Shown: positions 1 to 5,491 of the stretch, piece after piece
Position numbering within the stretch: the stretch's first letter is position 1
Layout of the letters: every line of letters begins with the position of its first letter
Notes under the pieces: model-generated
The model's database searches: none
The model's input: the letters and a program-made list of their open reading frames with translations, nothing else
What the model was told of the DNA's origin: nothing
DNA from: a virus
DNA length: 21,531 bases
IMG/VR virus record: IMGVR_UViG_3300044620_000417
Span: 1-21,531 of that record
Reading direction: 5' to 3' (one strand)
Position numbers and translations under genes: made by a program

Positions 1-140
1 ACAAAAAATATAATTTCCCGCATGCAAGACAATTAACAGTTAAAGAACATGCCAGTTTACCTTGGGAAGTAGATGTTGCAGAAAAACAACAAAAAATACT
101 CAACGAAGCTATACAATTATCCTTGACAAAAAAAGGATAA
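1..140 (+). CDS. C-terminal end of unknown protein (partial)
   Basis: An open frame enters from the left edge and stops with TAA at 138-140. The visible part is about 45 residues and ends ...AIQLSLTKKG. It contains a charged, helix-prone stretch (EKQQKILNEAIQLS). No family can be assigned from this fragment. The reading frame is open to the edge, so the gene starts outside the window. Its last codons overlap the -35 box of the next promoter (123-128), a pattern repeated through the window. Confidence 0.6.
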   Translation, partial: KKYNFPHARQLTVKEHASLPWEVDVAEKQQKILNEAIQLSLTKKG

Positions 141-151
141 GGTACTATACT
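123..151 (+). promoter_or_regulatory. Sigma-70 promoter for the gene at 193
   Basis: TTGACA (123-128), 17-bp spacer, TATACT (146-151). The -35 lies inside the end of the upstream open frame. Predicted start is near 158, leaving a leader with an AAAGGAAG ribosome binding site. Confidence 0.8.
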
Positions 152-192
152 GTAAGTACAGTAGATAGCAACCCCCGAGAAAGGAAGACGAT

Positions 193-384
193 ATGGCAGA
201 AGTCAAACTGAGTGGTGTTTATAAAGTCACTGTCACTGAATACGAAAGAGGTTGGGGACAACGTGTTGATCCGAATGACACTAAGTACTTCACCACTCTA
301 CCCGAAGCGGAAGCCTACAAATTGCACTGGGAAAAAGACGGTAACCCTGAATATTTCTTCCGTGCTGAAATCACAAAAGTGTAA
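193..384 (+). CDS. Small conserved phage protein, 63 aa
   Basis: A 63-residue acidic/aromatic protein (YKVTVTEYERGWGQRVDP...). I recall this type of short protein, with the EYERGWGQ core, from other tailed phages, but no function is known to me. The start is supported by an AAAGGAAG ribosome binding site about 8 nt upstream. It is a single-gene unit behind its own consensus promoter and is followed by a small inverted repeat that merges into the next promoter. No membrane segment or signal peptide is visible. Confidence 0.8.
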   Translation: MAEVKLSGVYKVTVTEYERGWGQRVDPNDTKYFTTLPEAEAYKLHWEKDGNPEYFFRAEITKV

Positions 385-398
385 CTAAAGTACTACGA

Positions 399-426
399 CC
401 CAAACTTGACTAATAATCAGTTTGGG
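399..426 (+). repeat. Inverted repeat after the 193 gene
   Basis: CCCAAACT (399-406) pairs with AGTTTGGG (419-426) across a 12-nt loop and is followed by TTTATAAT. It could be a weak terminator for the upstream transcript, but it overlaps the -35 and spacer of the next promoter, so it may equally be an operator. Confidence 0.45.
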
Positions 427-434
427 TTTATAAT
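406..434 (+). promoter_or_regulatory. Promoter predicted to give a leaderless mRNA (TOPRIM gene)
   Basis: TTGACT (406-411), 17-bp spacer, TATAAT (429-434). The predicted start is base 441, which is the A of the ATG of the next gene. A GAGG precedes the ATG by one base, too close to act as a ribosome binding site. Confidence 0.75.
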
Positions 435-440
435 TGAGGC

Positions 441-962
441 ATGAAAACAGTTACAGAACACCTCAAAGACAGACACCTAGACTTAGAGTTGCATCGTCCT
501 ATGGTGGACGAGGTTGAGCGTGTTGCTACATTCTTCCTGTACAATCTGAGTGGTCAAGTTGTTGGTTATCAACAATACCGCCCCGAGGGCGAAAAGAAGC
601 CAAACAACAATCCAAAATCGGGTAAGTATTTCACATACCGAAAGCAACCTACACTGGGTGTTTGGGGAGTAGAAAGTTTACATTTGTCACCCCATGTTGT
701 TTTCTTGACTGAGGGGGTGTTCGATGCATGTAGGCTTACTGAAAAGGGCTACAGTGCCCTTGCAGTCCTCAGTAATAACACTGGTACAGACTTGAAAAAC
801 TTCCTGTTCATGTTGAATAGAAAAGTAGTAGCCGTTTGTGACAACGACACCGCCGGTAGGAAGCTTGCAAAGTTTGGTGATGTTAGTGTGTTTTGTGAAG
901 ACCACGATTTGGGGGATTCTACAGACGAATTTGTGAATACTTTAGTATCACAATTTGGCTAA
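441..962 (+). CDS. Stand-alone TOPRIM-domain protein, DNA primase-like
   Basis: A 173-residue protein whose C-terminal half fits a TOPRIM fold: the VFLTEGVFDA strand-loop with the conserved Glu (E91), then AVCDNDTAGRKL with the acidic motif (D134, D136) and Gly139, as in DnaG/Toprim nucleotidyltransferases. The N-terminal part (LSGQVVGYQQYRP, residues 36-48) resembles the segment that precedes TOPRIM in phage primases. A full primase-helicase is much longer, and no zinc finger or helicase domain is present. It could be a reduced primase, a nuclease of the OLD/RNase M5 kind, or a primase relic. It is led by a promoter placed for a leaderless message and followed by the repeated element at 965-1041. 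Confidence 0.75.
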   Translation: MKTVTEHLKDRHLDLELHRPMVDEVERVATFFLYNLSGQVVGYQQYRPEGEKKPNNNPKSGKYFTYRKQPTLGVWGVESLHLSPHVVFLTEGVFDACRLTEKGYSALAVLSNNTGTDLKNFLFMLNRKVVAVCDNDTAGRKLAKFGDVSVFCEDHDLGDSTDEFVNTLVSQFG

Positions 963-964
963 CT

Positions 965-1041
965 AAAGTACTCATTTTCACTGGTCAGGGACGCTAGGAC
1001 CGATACTTTATCTAGGAATAGATACAGACACAGTCCTAGCG
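965..1041 (+). repeat. Structured repeat element, copy A
   Basis: CGCTAGGAC (992-1000) and GTCCTAGCG (1033-1041) form a perfect 9-bp stem enclosing a hairpin TATCTA-GGAA-TAGATA (1009-1024). Upstream AAAGTA (965-970) is complementary to TACTTT (1004-1009), which would cross the 9-bp stem as a pseudoknot. Bases 992-1041 are identical to 19060-19109. It lies between the TOPRIM gene and the next promoter, so it is at the 3' end of a transcript. No T-run follows this copy. Function is unknown; a 3'-end structure, terminator or regulatory RNA are all possible. Confidence 0.8.
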
Positions 1042-1054
1042 AAATGCCCAAAAT

Positions 1055-1083
1055 TTGACAATAAATGTGGTTTGATGTATAAT
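1055..1083 (+). promoter_or_regulatory. Promoter predicted to give a leaderless mRNA (GIY-YIG gene)
   Basis: TTGACA (1055-1060), 17-bp spacer beginning ATAAATG, TATAAT (1078-1083). The predicted start is 1090, the first base of the ATG. Confidence 0.8.
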
Positions 1084-1089
1084 TCATCT

Positions 1090-1428
1090 ATGAACTCAAA
1101 AATCGTCCGCAAGCGTAGAACTGATCGTAACCAAGTGATCTACTTTATCCAAGATACTGTAACACTTGAGTACTACATCGGTCTGACTGCTATGGAATTC
1201 AAAGGCAATGTTTTCAAGACACTGCGCCGTCGTATGCAAAAGCACATGCAAAGGGCCATGACTGAGAACAAAGATTGGGGTCTGAGCCGTGCATTGCGTG
1301 AGCGTGGCGCCGAGCGTTTTGTGTTCGGTACTGTTGAAGTTGTGCGTGGCAAGCGTCCTGCTCATAGCCGAGAGACTGAATTGATTAACACATTGCAACC
1401 CGCACTTAACACATTCGGAGTAAAGTAA
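1090..1428 (+). CDS. GIY-YIG family endonuclease, free-standing
   Basis: A 112-residue protein with a GIY-YIG nuclease core: VIYFI near residues 16-20 in place of GIY, YYIG at 28-31, an Arg-rich helix (LRRRMQKH, 45-52), Glu in RETELI (94-99), and PALN near the end (104-107). These match the catalytic Tyr, Arg, Glu and Asn of the family. No DNA-binding domain is fused. An in-frame ATG at 1072 lies inside the promoter; 1090 is chosen because it coincides with the predicted start of transcription. No ribosome binding site is visible, so translation is probably leaderless. Such genes are often homing endonucleases or phage nucleases. The next gene overlaps as TAATG. Confidence 0.8.
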   Translation: MNSKIVRKRRTDRNQVIYFIQDTVTLEYYIGLTAMEFKGNVFKTLRRRMQKHMQRAMTENKDWGLSRALRERGAERFVFGTVEVVRGKRPAHSRETELINTLQPALNTFGVK

Positions 1429-1631
1429 TGACTGAACTAGAAAAAGCCAAGCAACAAGTTCTATTAGTAGAACATGCTATTTTCAATGTTAAGTTTGCCG
1501 CTGAGGAAGAACGAAAGATTACACACGCCAAACACATTGACCAATACTATGTGGAAGCACTGGATCGATTAGATGTGAAACTTACAGGTGCCCGAGCATA
1601 CCTTGGGCGCATCGAAGCAATTGGGAGATAA
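1428..1631 (+). CDS. Small hypothetical helical protein, 67 aa
   Basis: A 67-residue, charge-rich, probably all-helical protein (MTELEKAKQQVLLVEHAIF...). Its start overlaps the previous stop as TAATG, so translation is probably coupled to the GIY-YIG nuclease gene. No motif, membrane segment or signal peptide is visible and no function is proposed. Confidence 0.7.
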   Translation: MTELEKAKQQVLLVEHAIFNVKFAAEEERKITHAKHIDQYYVEALDRLDVKLTGARAYLGRIEAIGR

Positions 1632-1632
1632 A

Positions 1633-1779
1633 ATGACAACTTACCTAGTGGTATACAAGTCTTATCAGAAGCCTGGATTAGAGCATTTTGAGATTCTTGC
1701 TGAAAACAAGCACGATGCTAAAATGAAATTTTTGGAAGCAAATATCAAACACGATTACATCATCAAGGTGATTATATGA
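1633..1779 (+). CDS. Small hypothetical protein, 48 aa
   Basis: A 48-residue protein (MTTYLVVYKSYQKPGLEH...). The start at 1633 is preferred over an upstream in-frame codon at 1588 because it follows the previous stop by one base and has GGGAG just upstream. It overlaps the next gene by ATGA. The pattern of alternating strands with EILAENKHDAKMKFLEA resembles small phage proteins that convert screen or ribosomal context (aspartate-rich alpha/beta folds), but no family can be named. Confidence 0.7.
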   Translation: MTTYLVVYKSYQKPGLEHFEILAENKHDAKMKFLEANIKHDYIIKVII

Positions 1780-1979
1780 CCAAATTCGTACACATCGTTT
1801 ATGTCCACCCCGTAGAACTTGGAGAGCCGAATCTGCATAAGGTCCTTCTTGAAAAAGAATTTACAACCAAACAGCAGGCAGACAAGTTCATTTTGTTGTT
1901 CAACACACCTGATATCAAATTATATGTTGAGGCAGTCTATCTAGGCTGTGTCAACGATGAAACCGGAGAACTGGTGTGA
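1776..1979 (+). CDS. Small hypothetical protein, 67 aa
   Basis: A 67-residue protein, MTKFVHIVYVHPVELGEP..., with a predicted strand-helix-strand arrangement (KEFTTKQQADKFILLF then IKLYVEAVYLG). It starts inside the previous stop (ATGA) and ends overlapping the GTG start of the next gene. Nothing in it identifies a function. Confidence 0.7.
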   Translation: MTKFVHIVYVHPVELGEPNLHKVLLEKEFTTKQQADKFILLFNTPDIKLYVEAVYLGCVNDETGELV

Positions 1980-2212
1980 GTCCAAAACTTAAGCTAAACA
2001 TTATCTTTTGGATCATCACCATTCCAATGATTCCGTTTGTAATACTTTTGTTGCTATTGGCACTTATCATCAGTCCTGTCCCGGTAATCGGAAACAATTT
2101 ACTAGACAAAACTGAACGGCTAATAACAAAGTTTGCAATTTGGCGTAACAATCTTCCTGTAGTAAAAAATGCTTACGATAAGGCGCACTTGTTCGACTAC
2201 ATCAAAGGTTGA
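1976..2212 (+). CDS. Small membrane protein, 78 aa, GTG start
   Basis: A 78-residue protein with a long hydrophobic stretch at about residues 9-36 (IIFWIITIPMIPFVILLLLL and onward), enough for one long or two short inner-membrane segments, followed by a soluble basic tail (NAYDKAHLFDYIKG). The GTG start at 1976 overlaps the previous stop. The TGA stop at 2210-2212 lies inside the -35 box of the next promoter. Function unknown; membrane location is inferred from hydrophobicity. Confidence 0.65.
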   Translation: MSPKLKLNIIFWIITIPMIPFVILLLLLALIISPVPVIGNNLLDKTERLITKFAIWRNNLPVVKNAYDKAHLFDYIKG

Positions 2213-2237
2213 CTTTAATTCAGTTTGGGCATATAAT
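2209..2237 (+). promoter_or_regulatory. Promoter of the long 2268-6851 operon
   Basis: TTGACT (2209-2214), 17-bp spacer, TATAAT (2232-2237). The -35 contains the stop codon of the preceding gene. A dyad, AATCTAT-AC-ATAGATT (2235-2250), starts in the -10 box and covers the predicted start at 2244. Confidence 0.8.
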
Positions 2238-2247
2238 CTATACATAG

Positions 2248-2267
2248 ATTGAAACAAAGGAATCAAT
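2248..2267 (+). promoter_or_regulatory. Leader hairpin presenting the ribosome binding site
   Basis: ATTGA (2248-2252) and TCAAT (2263-2267) flank a 10-nt loop that contains AAAGGAA, immediately before the ATG at 2268. The ribosome binding site would sit in the loop of a short hairpin, similar to the leaders at 12342 and 15565. Confidence 0.4.
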
Positions 2268-2351
2268 ATGACCGCTATCACTAATTTAATCATCGTACTC
2301 ATGCCTGTTATCATCATGGGCCTGGCAATCATCGTCAAGGATGGATTCTAA
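2268..2351 (+). CDS. Micro membrane protein, 27 aa
   Basis: A 27-codon frame, MTAITNLIIVLMPVIIMG..., almost entirely hydrophobic and ending KDGF, consistent with a single membrane helix. It has a strong ribosome binding site (AAAGGAA) and is the first gene after a consensus promoter, which is the main reason to believe it. It is followed after one base by a second micro membrane protein. Function unknown; a small lysis, membrane-perturbing or partner-regulating peptide are possibilities. Confidence 0.6.
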   Translation: MTAITNLIIVLMPVIIMGLAIIVKDGF

Positions 2352-2352
2352 A

Positions 2353-2448
2353 ATGAGTAAACGAACTGGCTTAATCATATGGGCCGTCACAGCCTTAGCG
2401 TTTCATGTTGCGGCATTCTCACTAGCTTATTTGGGATTACTGAAATGA
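2353..2448 (+). CDS. Micro membrane protein, 31 aa
   Basis: A 31-codon frame beginning MSKRTGLIIW with one hydrophobic helix (about residues 7-30), positively charged at the N-terminus and ending LLK. It follows the 27-aa gene by one base and overlaps the next start as ATGA, so it fits a translationally coupled chain. No function can be given. Confidence 0.55.
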   Translation: MSKRTGLIIWAVTALAFHVAAFSLAYLGLLK

Positions 2449-2738
2449 ACGAACGAATTCGAGAACTTAAAGAGCAGGCTTGGACACTGGTGTCTGAGGA
2501 AGAACGAGCACGTGGCGAACTGTATGAGGCACGAGAGCAGTGGGAACGATGCGATCAAAAGTTCGCCGAGTTGATTGTTCGGGAATGTATTGACATTTTG
2601 GAAACAGAGATTGAATTAGTAAAAGGATATAAATCTACTGCCTGCAATGACTTTGATGTCAGATGGCACGAAGGTAAGATTGAACACTTTGCTAAACTGA
2701 TAGAAAAGAGTAAAAAACATTTCGGAGTTGAAGAATGA
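2445..2738 (+). CDS. MNERIR-type small phage protein, 97 aa
   Basis: A 97-residue, highly charged, coiled-coil-prone protein. The start at 2445 overlaps the previous stop (ATGA) and begins MNERIREL, the standard beginning of a widespread phage protein group that also carries FAELIVREC (here about residues 41-49) and ends HFGVEE. The gene at 13892 is a shorter paralogue with the same three blocks. The middle, ETEIELVKGYKSTACNDF, is unique to this copy. Function is unknown to me; the shared blocks at both ends suggest recombination between copies. Confidence 0.8.
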   Translation: MNERIRELKEQAWTLVSEEERARGELYEAREQWERCDQKFAELIVRECIDILETEIELVKGYKSTACNDFDVRWHEGKIEHFAKLIEKSKKHFGVEE

Positions 2739-2902
2739 AAATAACCATAACAGGTGAGCACGAAGGTAAATCTGTGACGATTGCCGTTTGGGAATATTCT
2801 CCCGAGGTTGTTAAAGGCAACCCTATTGAAGTAGAAGAAAAATTATGGCTTGCTATCAAACAGCAAATGACCCACTACATTGAGAAGGTGGTTGAACTAT
2901 GA
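2735..2902 (+). CDS. Small hypothetical protein, 55 aa
   Basis: A 55-codon frame (MKITITGEHEGKSVTIAVWE...) that fills the gap between two supported genes and overlaps both by ATGA (2735-2738 and 2899-2902). The coupling on both sides is the main evidence. The sequence suggests a small beta-hairpin followed by a helix (EKLWLAIKQQMTHYIEKVVE). No function is evident. Confidence 0.65.
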   Translation: MKITITGEHEGKSVTIAVWEYSPEVVKGNPIEVEEKLWLAIKQQMTHYIEKVVEL

Positions 2903-3144
2903 ACATCCAAACCGTAGCAGAAAATCTGCGTAACACAATCGCCGGCAAGGAAATACAGTTGGCACAATGGGAAGCAGCCAGATCATGGAAAAATGCAGAC
3001 CAGCAGTTTGTTAATGAAACAATTCAATATTTGAAAATTAACATTGACGAACTCAAGCGTATCCTCAAGGATGTGGAACAGTGTGTGCCACAGTCTGAGT
3101 ACTCACATGATGGTCCAATGATTAAAATGTTCCGAGAGGACTAA
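2899..3144 (+). CDS. Hypothetical helical protein, 81 aa
   Basis: An 81-residue protein with long amphipathic helices (MNIQTVAENLRNTIAGKEIQ ... YLKINIDELKRILKDVEQC), likely a coiled coil or helical hairpin. Start overlaps the previous stop as ATGA; stop is one base from the next start. No catalytic motif is visible. Confidence 0.7.
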   Translation: MNIQTVAENLRNTIAGKEIQLAQWEAARSWKNADQQFVNETIQYLKINIDELKRILKDVEQCVPQSEYSHDGPMIKMFRED

Positions 3145-3145
3145 T

Positions 3146-3457
3146 ATGAAATATCAATACATTGGATGGTGTAAAGACGAGAAGACCAACACTGATAAGG
3201 TGTGGGGTGCAATTGAATTACAGTCACCAACTACATCTTACAGTGGTGATGGCAAGTATGTTACCTTTTGGGGTCGCCGGGGCACAAAATTACAAACTAA
3301 AATAGTTGAAGGTAGTCTCTGGGATGTGCATCATCCTTTCCTTAAAAAACTAGACAAAGGCTACAAGGAAATTCAAGAACATCAGTTAGATGAAGTCTAT
3401 CCAGAGTTTCAACAAGACTTAGAGAAGACAGCATTCTGGGCCACATTTAAAATATGA
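3146..3457 (+). CDS. WGR-like domain protein, 103 aa
   Basis: A 103-residue protein consisting essentially of one WGR-like domain: KVWGAIEL (18-25), KYVTFWGRRGTKLQTKIV (37-54) carrying the W-G-R signature, and the late LDKGYKEI segment (69-76) that matches the conserved K-K-GY region of WGR domains. WGR domains occur in PARPs and in bacterial DNA-associated proteins, where they contact DNA ends or partner proteins. No other domain is fused. A GAGGA ribosome binding site precedes the ATG. Its presence in a phage that also carries NAD+ genes is suggestive but does not prove a link. Confidence 0.6.
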   Translation: MKYQYIGWCKDEKTNTDKVWGAIELQSPTTSYSGDGKYVTFWGRRGTKLQTKIVEGSLWDVHHPFLKKLDKGYKEIQEHQLDEVYPEFQQDLEKTAFWATFKI

Positions 3458-3651
3458 ATGAAAAGCTGAACACCTTCAGAGCATTGCAAGAGTTGCCACC
3501 AGTAGTGACAAGTTTTTGGTGCCGCTTTAACTGGCATACTTGGACCAAGTGGGGTTCGATAGAAAGTAGCAATAGTACAATTTGGGCGCGCCAAAATCGA
3601 TTCTGTATTCATTGCAATGCATTTGAACAAAAGAAGTGGGAAATAAGATGA
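3454..3651 (+). CDS. Small Trp/Cys protein with zinc-ribbon-like motif, 65 aa
   Basis: A 65-residue protein with CRFNWHTWTKW (residues 23-33) followed by RFCIHCNAFEQKKW (49-62). The C-x5-H and C-x2-C spacing suggests one metal site shared between the two halves. I have seen this layout in small phage and prophage proteins of unknown role. It overlaps both neighbours by ATGA. Metal binding is inference. Confidence 0.65.
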   Translation: MNEKLNTFRALQELPPVVTSFWCRFNWHTWTKWGSIESSNSTIWARQNRFCIHCNAFEQKKWEIR

Positions 3652-3878
3652 ACAGTTCACAAAGACGGAAGAGTAAAAGACAATTCCCACATGTGATTAA
3701 ACTAGTTGCAGGAAATGGTATGTACTTTTTTGAACATGATGACAAAGTAATGACCGCCCGTAATTGGTGTAGCCATAATTGCCGTGATGCTTATAAAGTT
3801 AATTCAGAGTGGGATCATGCTGTATTCAAATTTGTTACAGAAAGAGATGCGGTGTTGTTCGCATTGAAATGGTTATGA
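3648..3878 (+). CDS. Small hypothetical protein, 76 aa
   Basis: A 76-residue protein starting at 3648 inside the previous stop (ATGA); an in-frame ATG 12 bases upstream is less likely. The N-terminus is very basic (MNSSQRRKSKRQFPH), followed by a beta-rich region with WCSHNC (Cys/His) and a C-terminal FVTERDAVLFALKWL helix. Nucleic-acid binding is possible from charge alone. It overlaps the next gene. Confidence 0.65.
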   Translation: MNSSQRRKSKRQFPHVIKLVAGNGMYFFEHDDKVMTARNWCSHNCRDAYKVNSEWDHAVFKFVTERDAVLFALKWL

Positions 3879-4165
3879 TTTATTATAAAATTAGATACAA
3901 AGACGATCCTGATATGTATGTCAAGGGTACACCTGTATACTTGAGTTACGATAAGACTGGTCGCATCTTTCAATCACTAGGTCAACTTAGAACATTCTTG
4001 ACCAGTGTGATGAATGCAGATTCCCGTTATAGCAAGAGAGATGAAACACATAGCAACCGTGTAGCCGATTGGGAAGTCGTTGAACTTGAAATGGTAGTTA
4101 AGGACGTTAAAGGTGTCCACGAAGTTATCACTGCTAAGAAACTTAAAGAATTGATAATGAAATGA
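3875..4165 (+). CDS. Hypothetical protein, 96 aa
   Basis: A 96-residue protein from the ATG at 3875 (coupled ATGA); the frame is open further upstream but inside the previous gene. It contains RIFQSLGQLRTFLTSV, a helix that resembles those in small phage proteins with an FxSxGxLRxHL pattern, then a helix-rich basic C-terminus (TAKKLKELIMK). No enzyme signature. Confidence 0.7.
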   Translation: MIYYKIRYKDDPDMYVKGTPVYLSYDKTGRIFQSLGQLRTFLTSVMNADSRYSKRDETHSNRVADWEVVELEMVVKDVKGVHEVITAKKLKELIMK

Positions 4166-4410
4166 ATTACTTTGACCAAATATACGGAGAGCCTGAAGTG
4201 AGAATTGAATTTAAACCCATGCATCTGCCTTGCAGTGGCACAGCATATATTGATGACGGTGCAGGCTATGGTTATCGTTGTGACACTTGCAATGCTGTGG
4301 TGGGGTCTATCGGTCAACCTGCACAATGCAAAAACGAAGAACAGAAGTTTGAGAACTGGAAAAAGCTAGGTGGTAAGGGATGGGATTATGATAAGGGATG
4401 CCCAAAATGA
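4162..4410 (+). CDS. Small Cys-rich (zinc-ribbon-like) protein, 82 aa
   Basis: An 82-residue protein with LPCSGTAYIDDGAG followed by YRCDTCNAVVGSIGQPAQC. One Cys near residue 24 and CDTC around 40-43, plus Cys 56, give a likely single zinc knuckle or ribbon. The C-terminal WKKLGGKGWDYDKGCPK is Trp/Gly rich. It overlaps both neighbours. The role is unknown; zinc binding is inferred from Cys spacing. Confidence 0.65.
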   Translation: MNYFDQIYGEPEVRIEFKPMHLPCSGTAYIDDGAGYGYRCDTCNAVVGSIGQPAQCKNEEQKFENWKKLGGKGWDYDKGCPK

Positions 4411-4622
4411 AATCAAAAGAAGAAATTATTAATAGCATGTGTCTATCATACAGACACGATTATGGATTGAGGAAAGATAATTCTGAACCAAATTGGACAG
4501 CAGGTATGACTGAGAAGGATGCCAAAATGCTTTACAAAACCATGGAACAGATATATAATAACGATATCGCACCTATCATCAACTACTACGAAGGATTAAA
4601 AAATGCACCTAAGCGAAGTTAA
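4407..4622 (+). CDS. Small hypothetical phage protein, 71 aa
   Basis: A 71-residue protein, MKSKEEIINSMCLSYRHDYG..., with GMTEKDAKMLYKTMEQIYNN typical of small phage proteins of unknown function. The start at 4407 overlaps the previous stop as ATGA; ATG at 4398 would add three residues and is the alternative. Its end overlaps the next gene by 20 bases in another frame. Confidence 0.7.
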   Translation: MKSKEEIINSMCLSYRHDYGLRKDNSEPNWTAGMTEKDAKMLYKTMEQIYNNDIAPIINYYEGLKNAPKRS

Positions 4623-5115
4623 CAAAGCACTAGATCACAAAATTTGCGGGGGTAGTGAGTATGGATGGAACTGCTGGCCCAATGCACGATTTTTAGATTA
4701 TGAATCTGAATACGCACACGCCTCAGTAGTGTTTAGTAGTGAGACACAGGAAATCTATACAGCCGAAATTAACGACAAGGTTGACAAATACAAACCCTAT
4801 CGCTGGCTAAATCCTGAATACAAAGAAGTAATGTACAAGGAAGCAAGACAGCGTAGAATTGAAGCTAATCAAGCTTGGGATGAAGTAATGTGGTGTGACT
4901 TGGAAACACCAGAAGATTGGATTGAAAAGGCAAGTGCTATCATGCGTAATGAAGACTTTGATGACCGAGTTCAAATTCCATTGACCTTGGATAAAGATGA
5001 ATTGTATAAACTCATGGAGATGGCACACGAACGTGATGTCACGCTAAATAAGATGGTAGAAATTATTTTGGAAGAAATGATTTCTCGTCATCGGAATGAT
5101 GACCTAACACGTTAA
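4603..5115 (+). CDS. Conserved phage protein with RHH-like C-terminus, 170 aa
   Basis: A 170-residue soluble protein. The N-terminus has KICGGSEYGWNCWPNARFLD; the C-terminus (about 128-163) reads IPLTLDKDELYKLMEMAHER then DVTLNKMVEIILEEMI, a strand-helix-turn-helix typical of ribbon-helix-helix-like domains seen in phage proteins of this kind. DNA binding or oligomerisation through that domain is inference. A GAAGGA ribosome binding site precedes ATG 4603, inside the end of the previous gene. It is one of the larger products of this operon. Confidence 0.75.
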   Translation: MHLSEVNKALDHKICGGSEYGWNCWPNARFLDYESEYAHASVVFSSETQEIYTAEINDKVDKYKPYRWLNPEYKEVMYKEARQRRIEANQAWDEVMWCDLETPEDWIEKASAIMRNEDFDDRVQIPLTLDKDELYKLMEMAHERDVTLNKMVEIILEEMISRHRNDDLTR

Positions 5116-5134
5116 TAGTATATAGGAGATTAAC

Positions 5135-5491
5135 ATGAGAAAACTTATTTTAGCATTGGCACTTGTAGTATCAGTGCCCGCATTTGCAATTGATTGTCGC
5201 AGGGGTGTTGACCATAAACATCCCGCATGTTATGGATACAGTTATGTAGATCATCGCCACATGAATCATTACCATCGTCCTACTGTTGTATACCGAAATA
5301 ATGATTGGGTGGGACCAGCTATTGCAGGTGCAATAGGAACCGCAATCATAATTGATGTAATGAACCGTAGACAAGAAACACAAATTGTAGTACAACCTAC
5401 AGTGGGTCAATCTAATCAAATATGCACTCCGTGGACTGAGACACTGCAATCTGATGGAACGATAACACGGACCCGTACGTGTAATCAATGA
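5135..5491 (+). CDS. Secreted/periplasmic His-rich protein with signal peptide, 118 aa
   Basis: The N-terminus MRKLILALALVVSVPAFA is a clear Sec signal peptide with probable cleavage after AFA (residue 18). The mature part is His-rich (DHKHPACYGYSYVDHRHMNH), has a glycine-rich hydrophobic segment (WVGPAIAGAIGTAIIIDVM, near residues 58-76), and ends with CTPWTETLQSDGTITRTRTC, a Cys pair that could form a disulfide in the periplasm. A strong AGGAGA ribosome binding site is present. Histidines suggest metal binding. Role unknown; an envelope-acting protein for exclusion or host alteration is plausible. Confidence 0.75.
   Translation: MRKLILALALVVSVPAFAIDCRRGVDHKHPACYGYSYVDHRHMNHYHRPTVVYRNNDWVGPAIAGAIGTAIIIDVMNRRQETQIVVQPTVGQSNQICTPWTETLQSDGTITRTRTCNQ

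Noticed and set aside
992-1041. tRNA or CRISPR-like unit at the repeated element
   Set aside because: No cloverleaf, no anticodon arm or T-loop motif, and the copies are single and far apart instead of regularly spaced.
1072-1089. Upstream ATG for the GIY-YIG gene
   Set aside because: It lies between the -35 and -10 boxes, upstream of the predicted transcript start.
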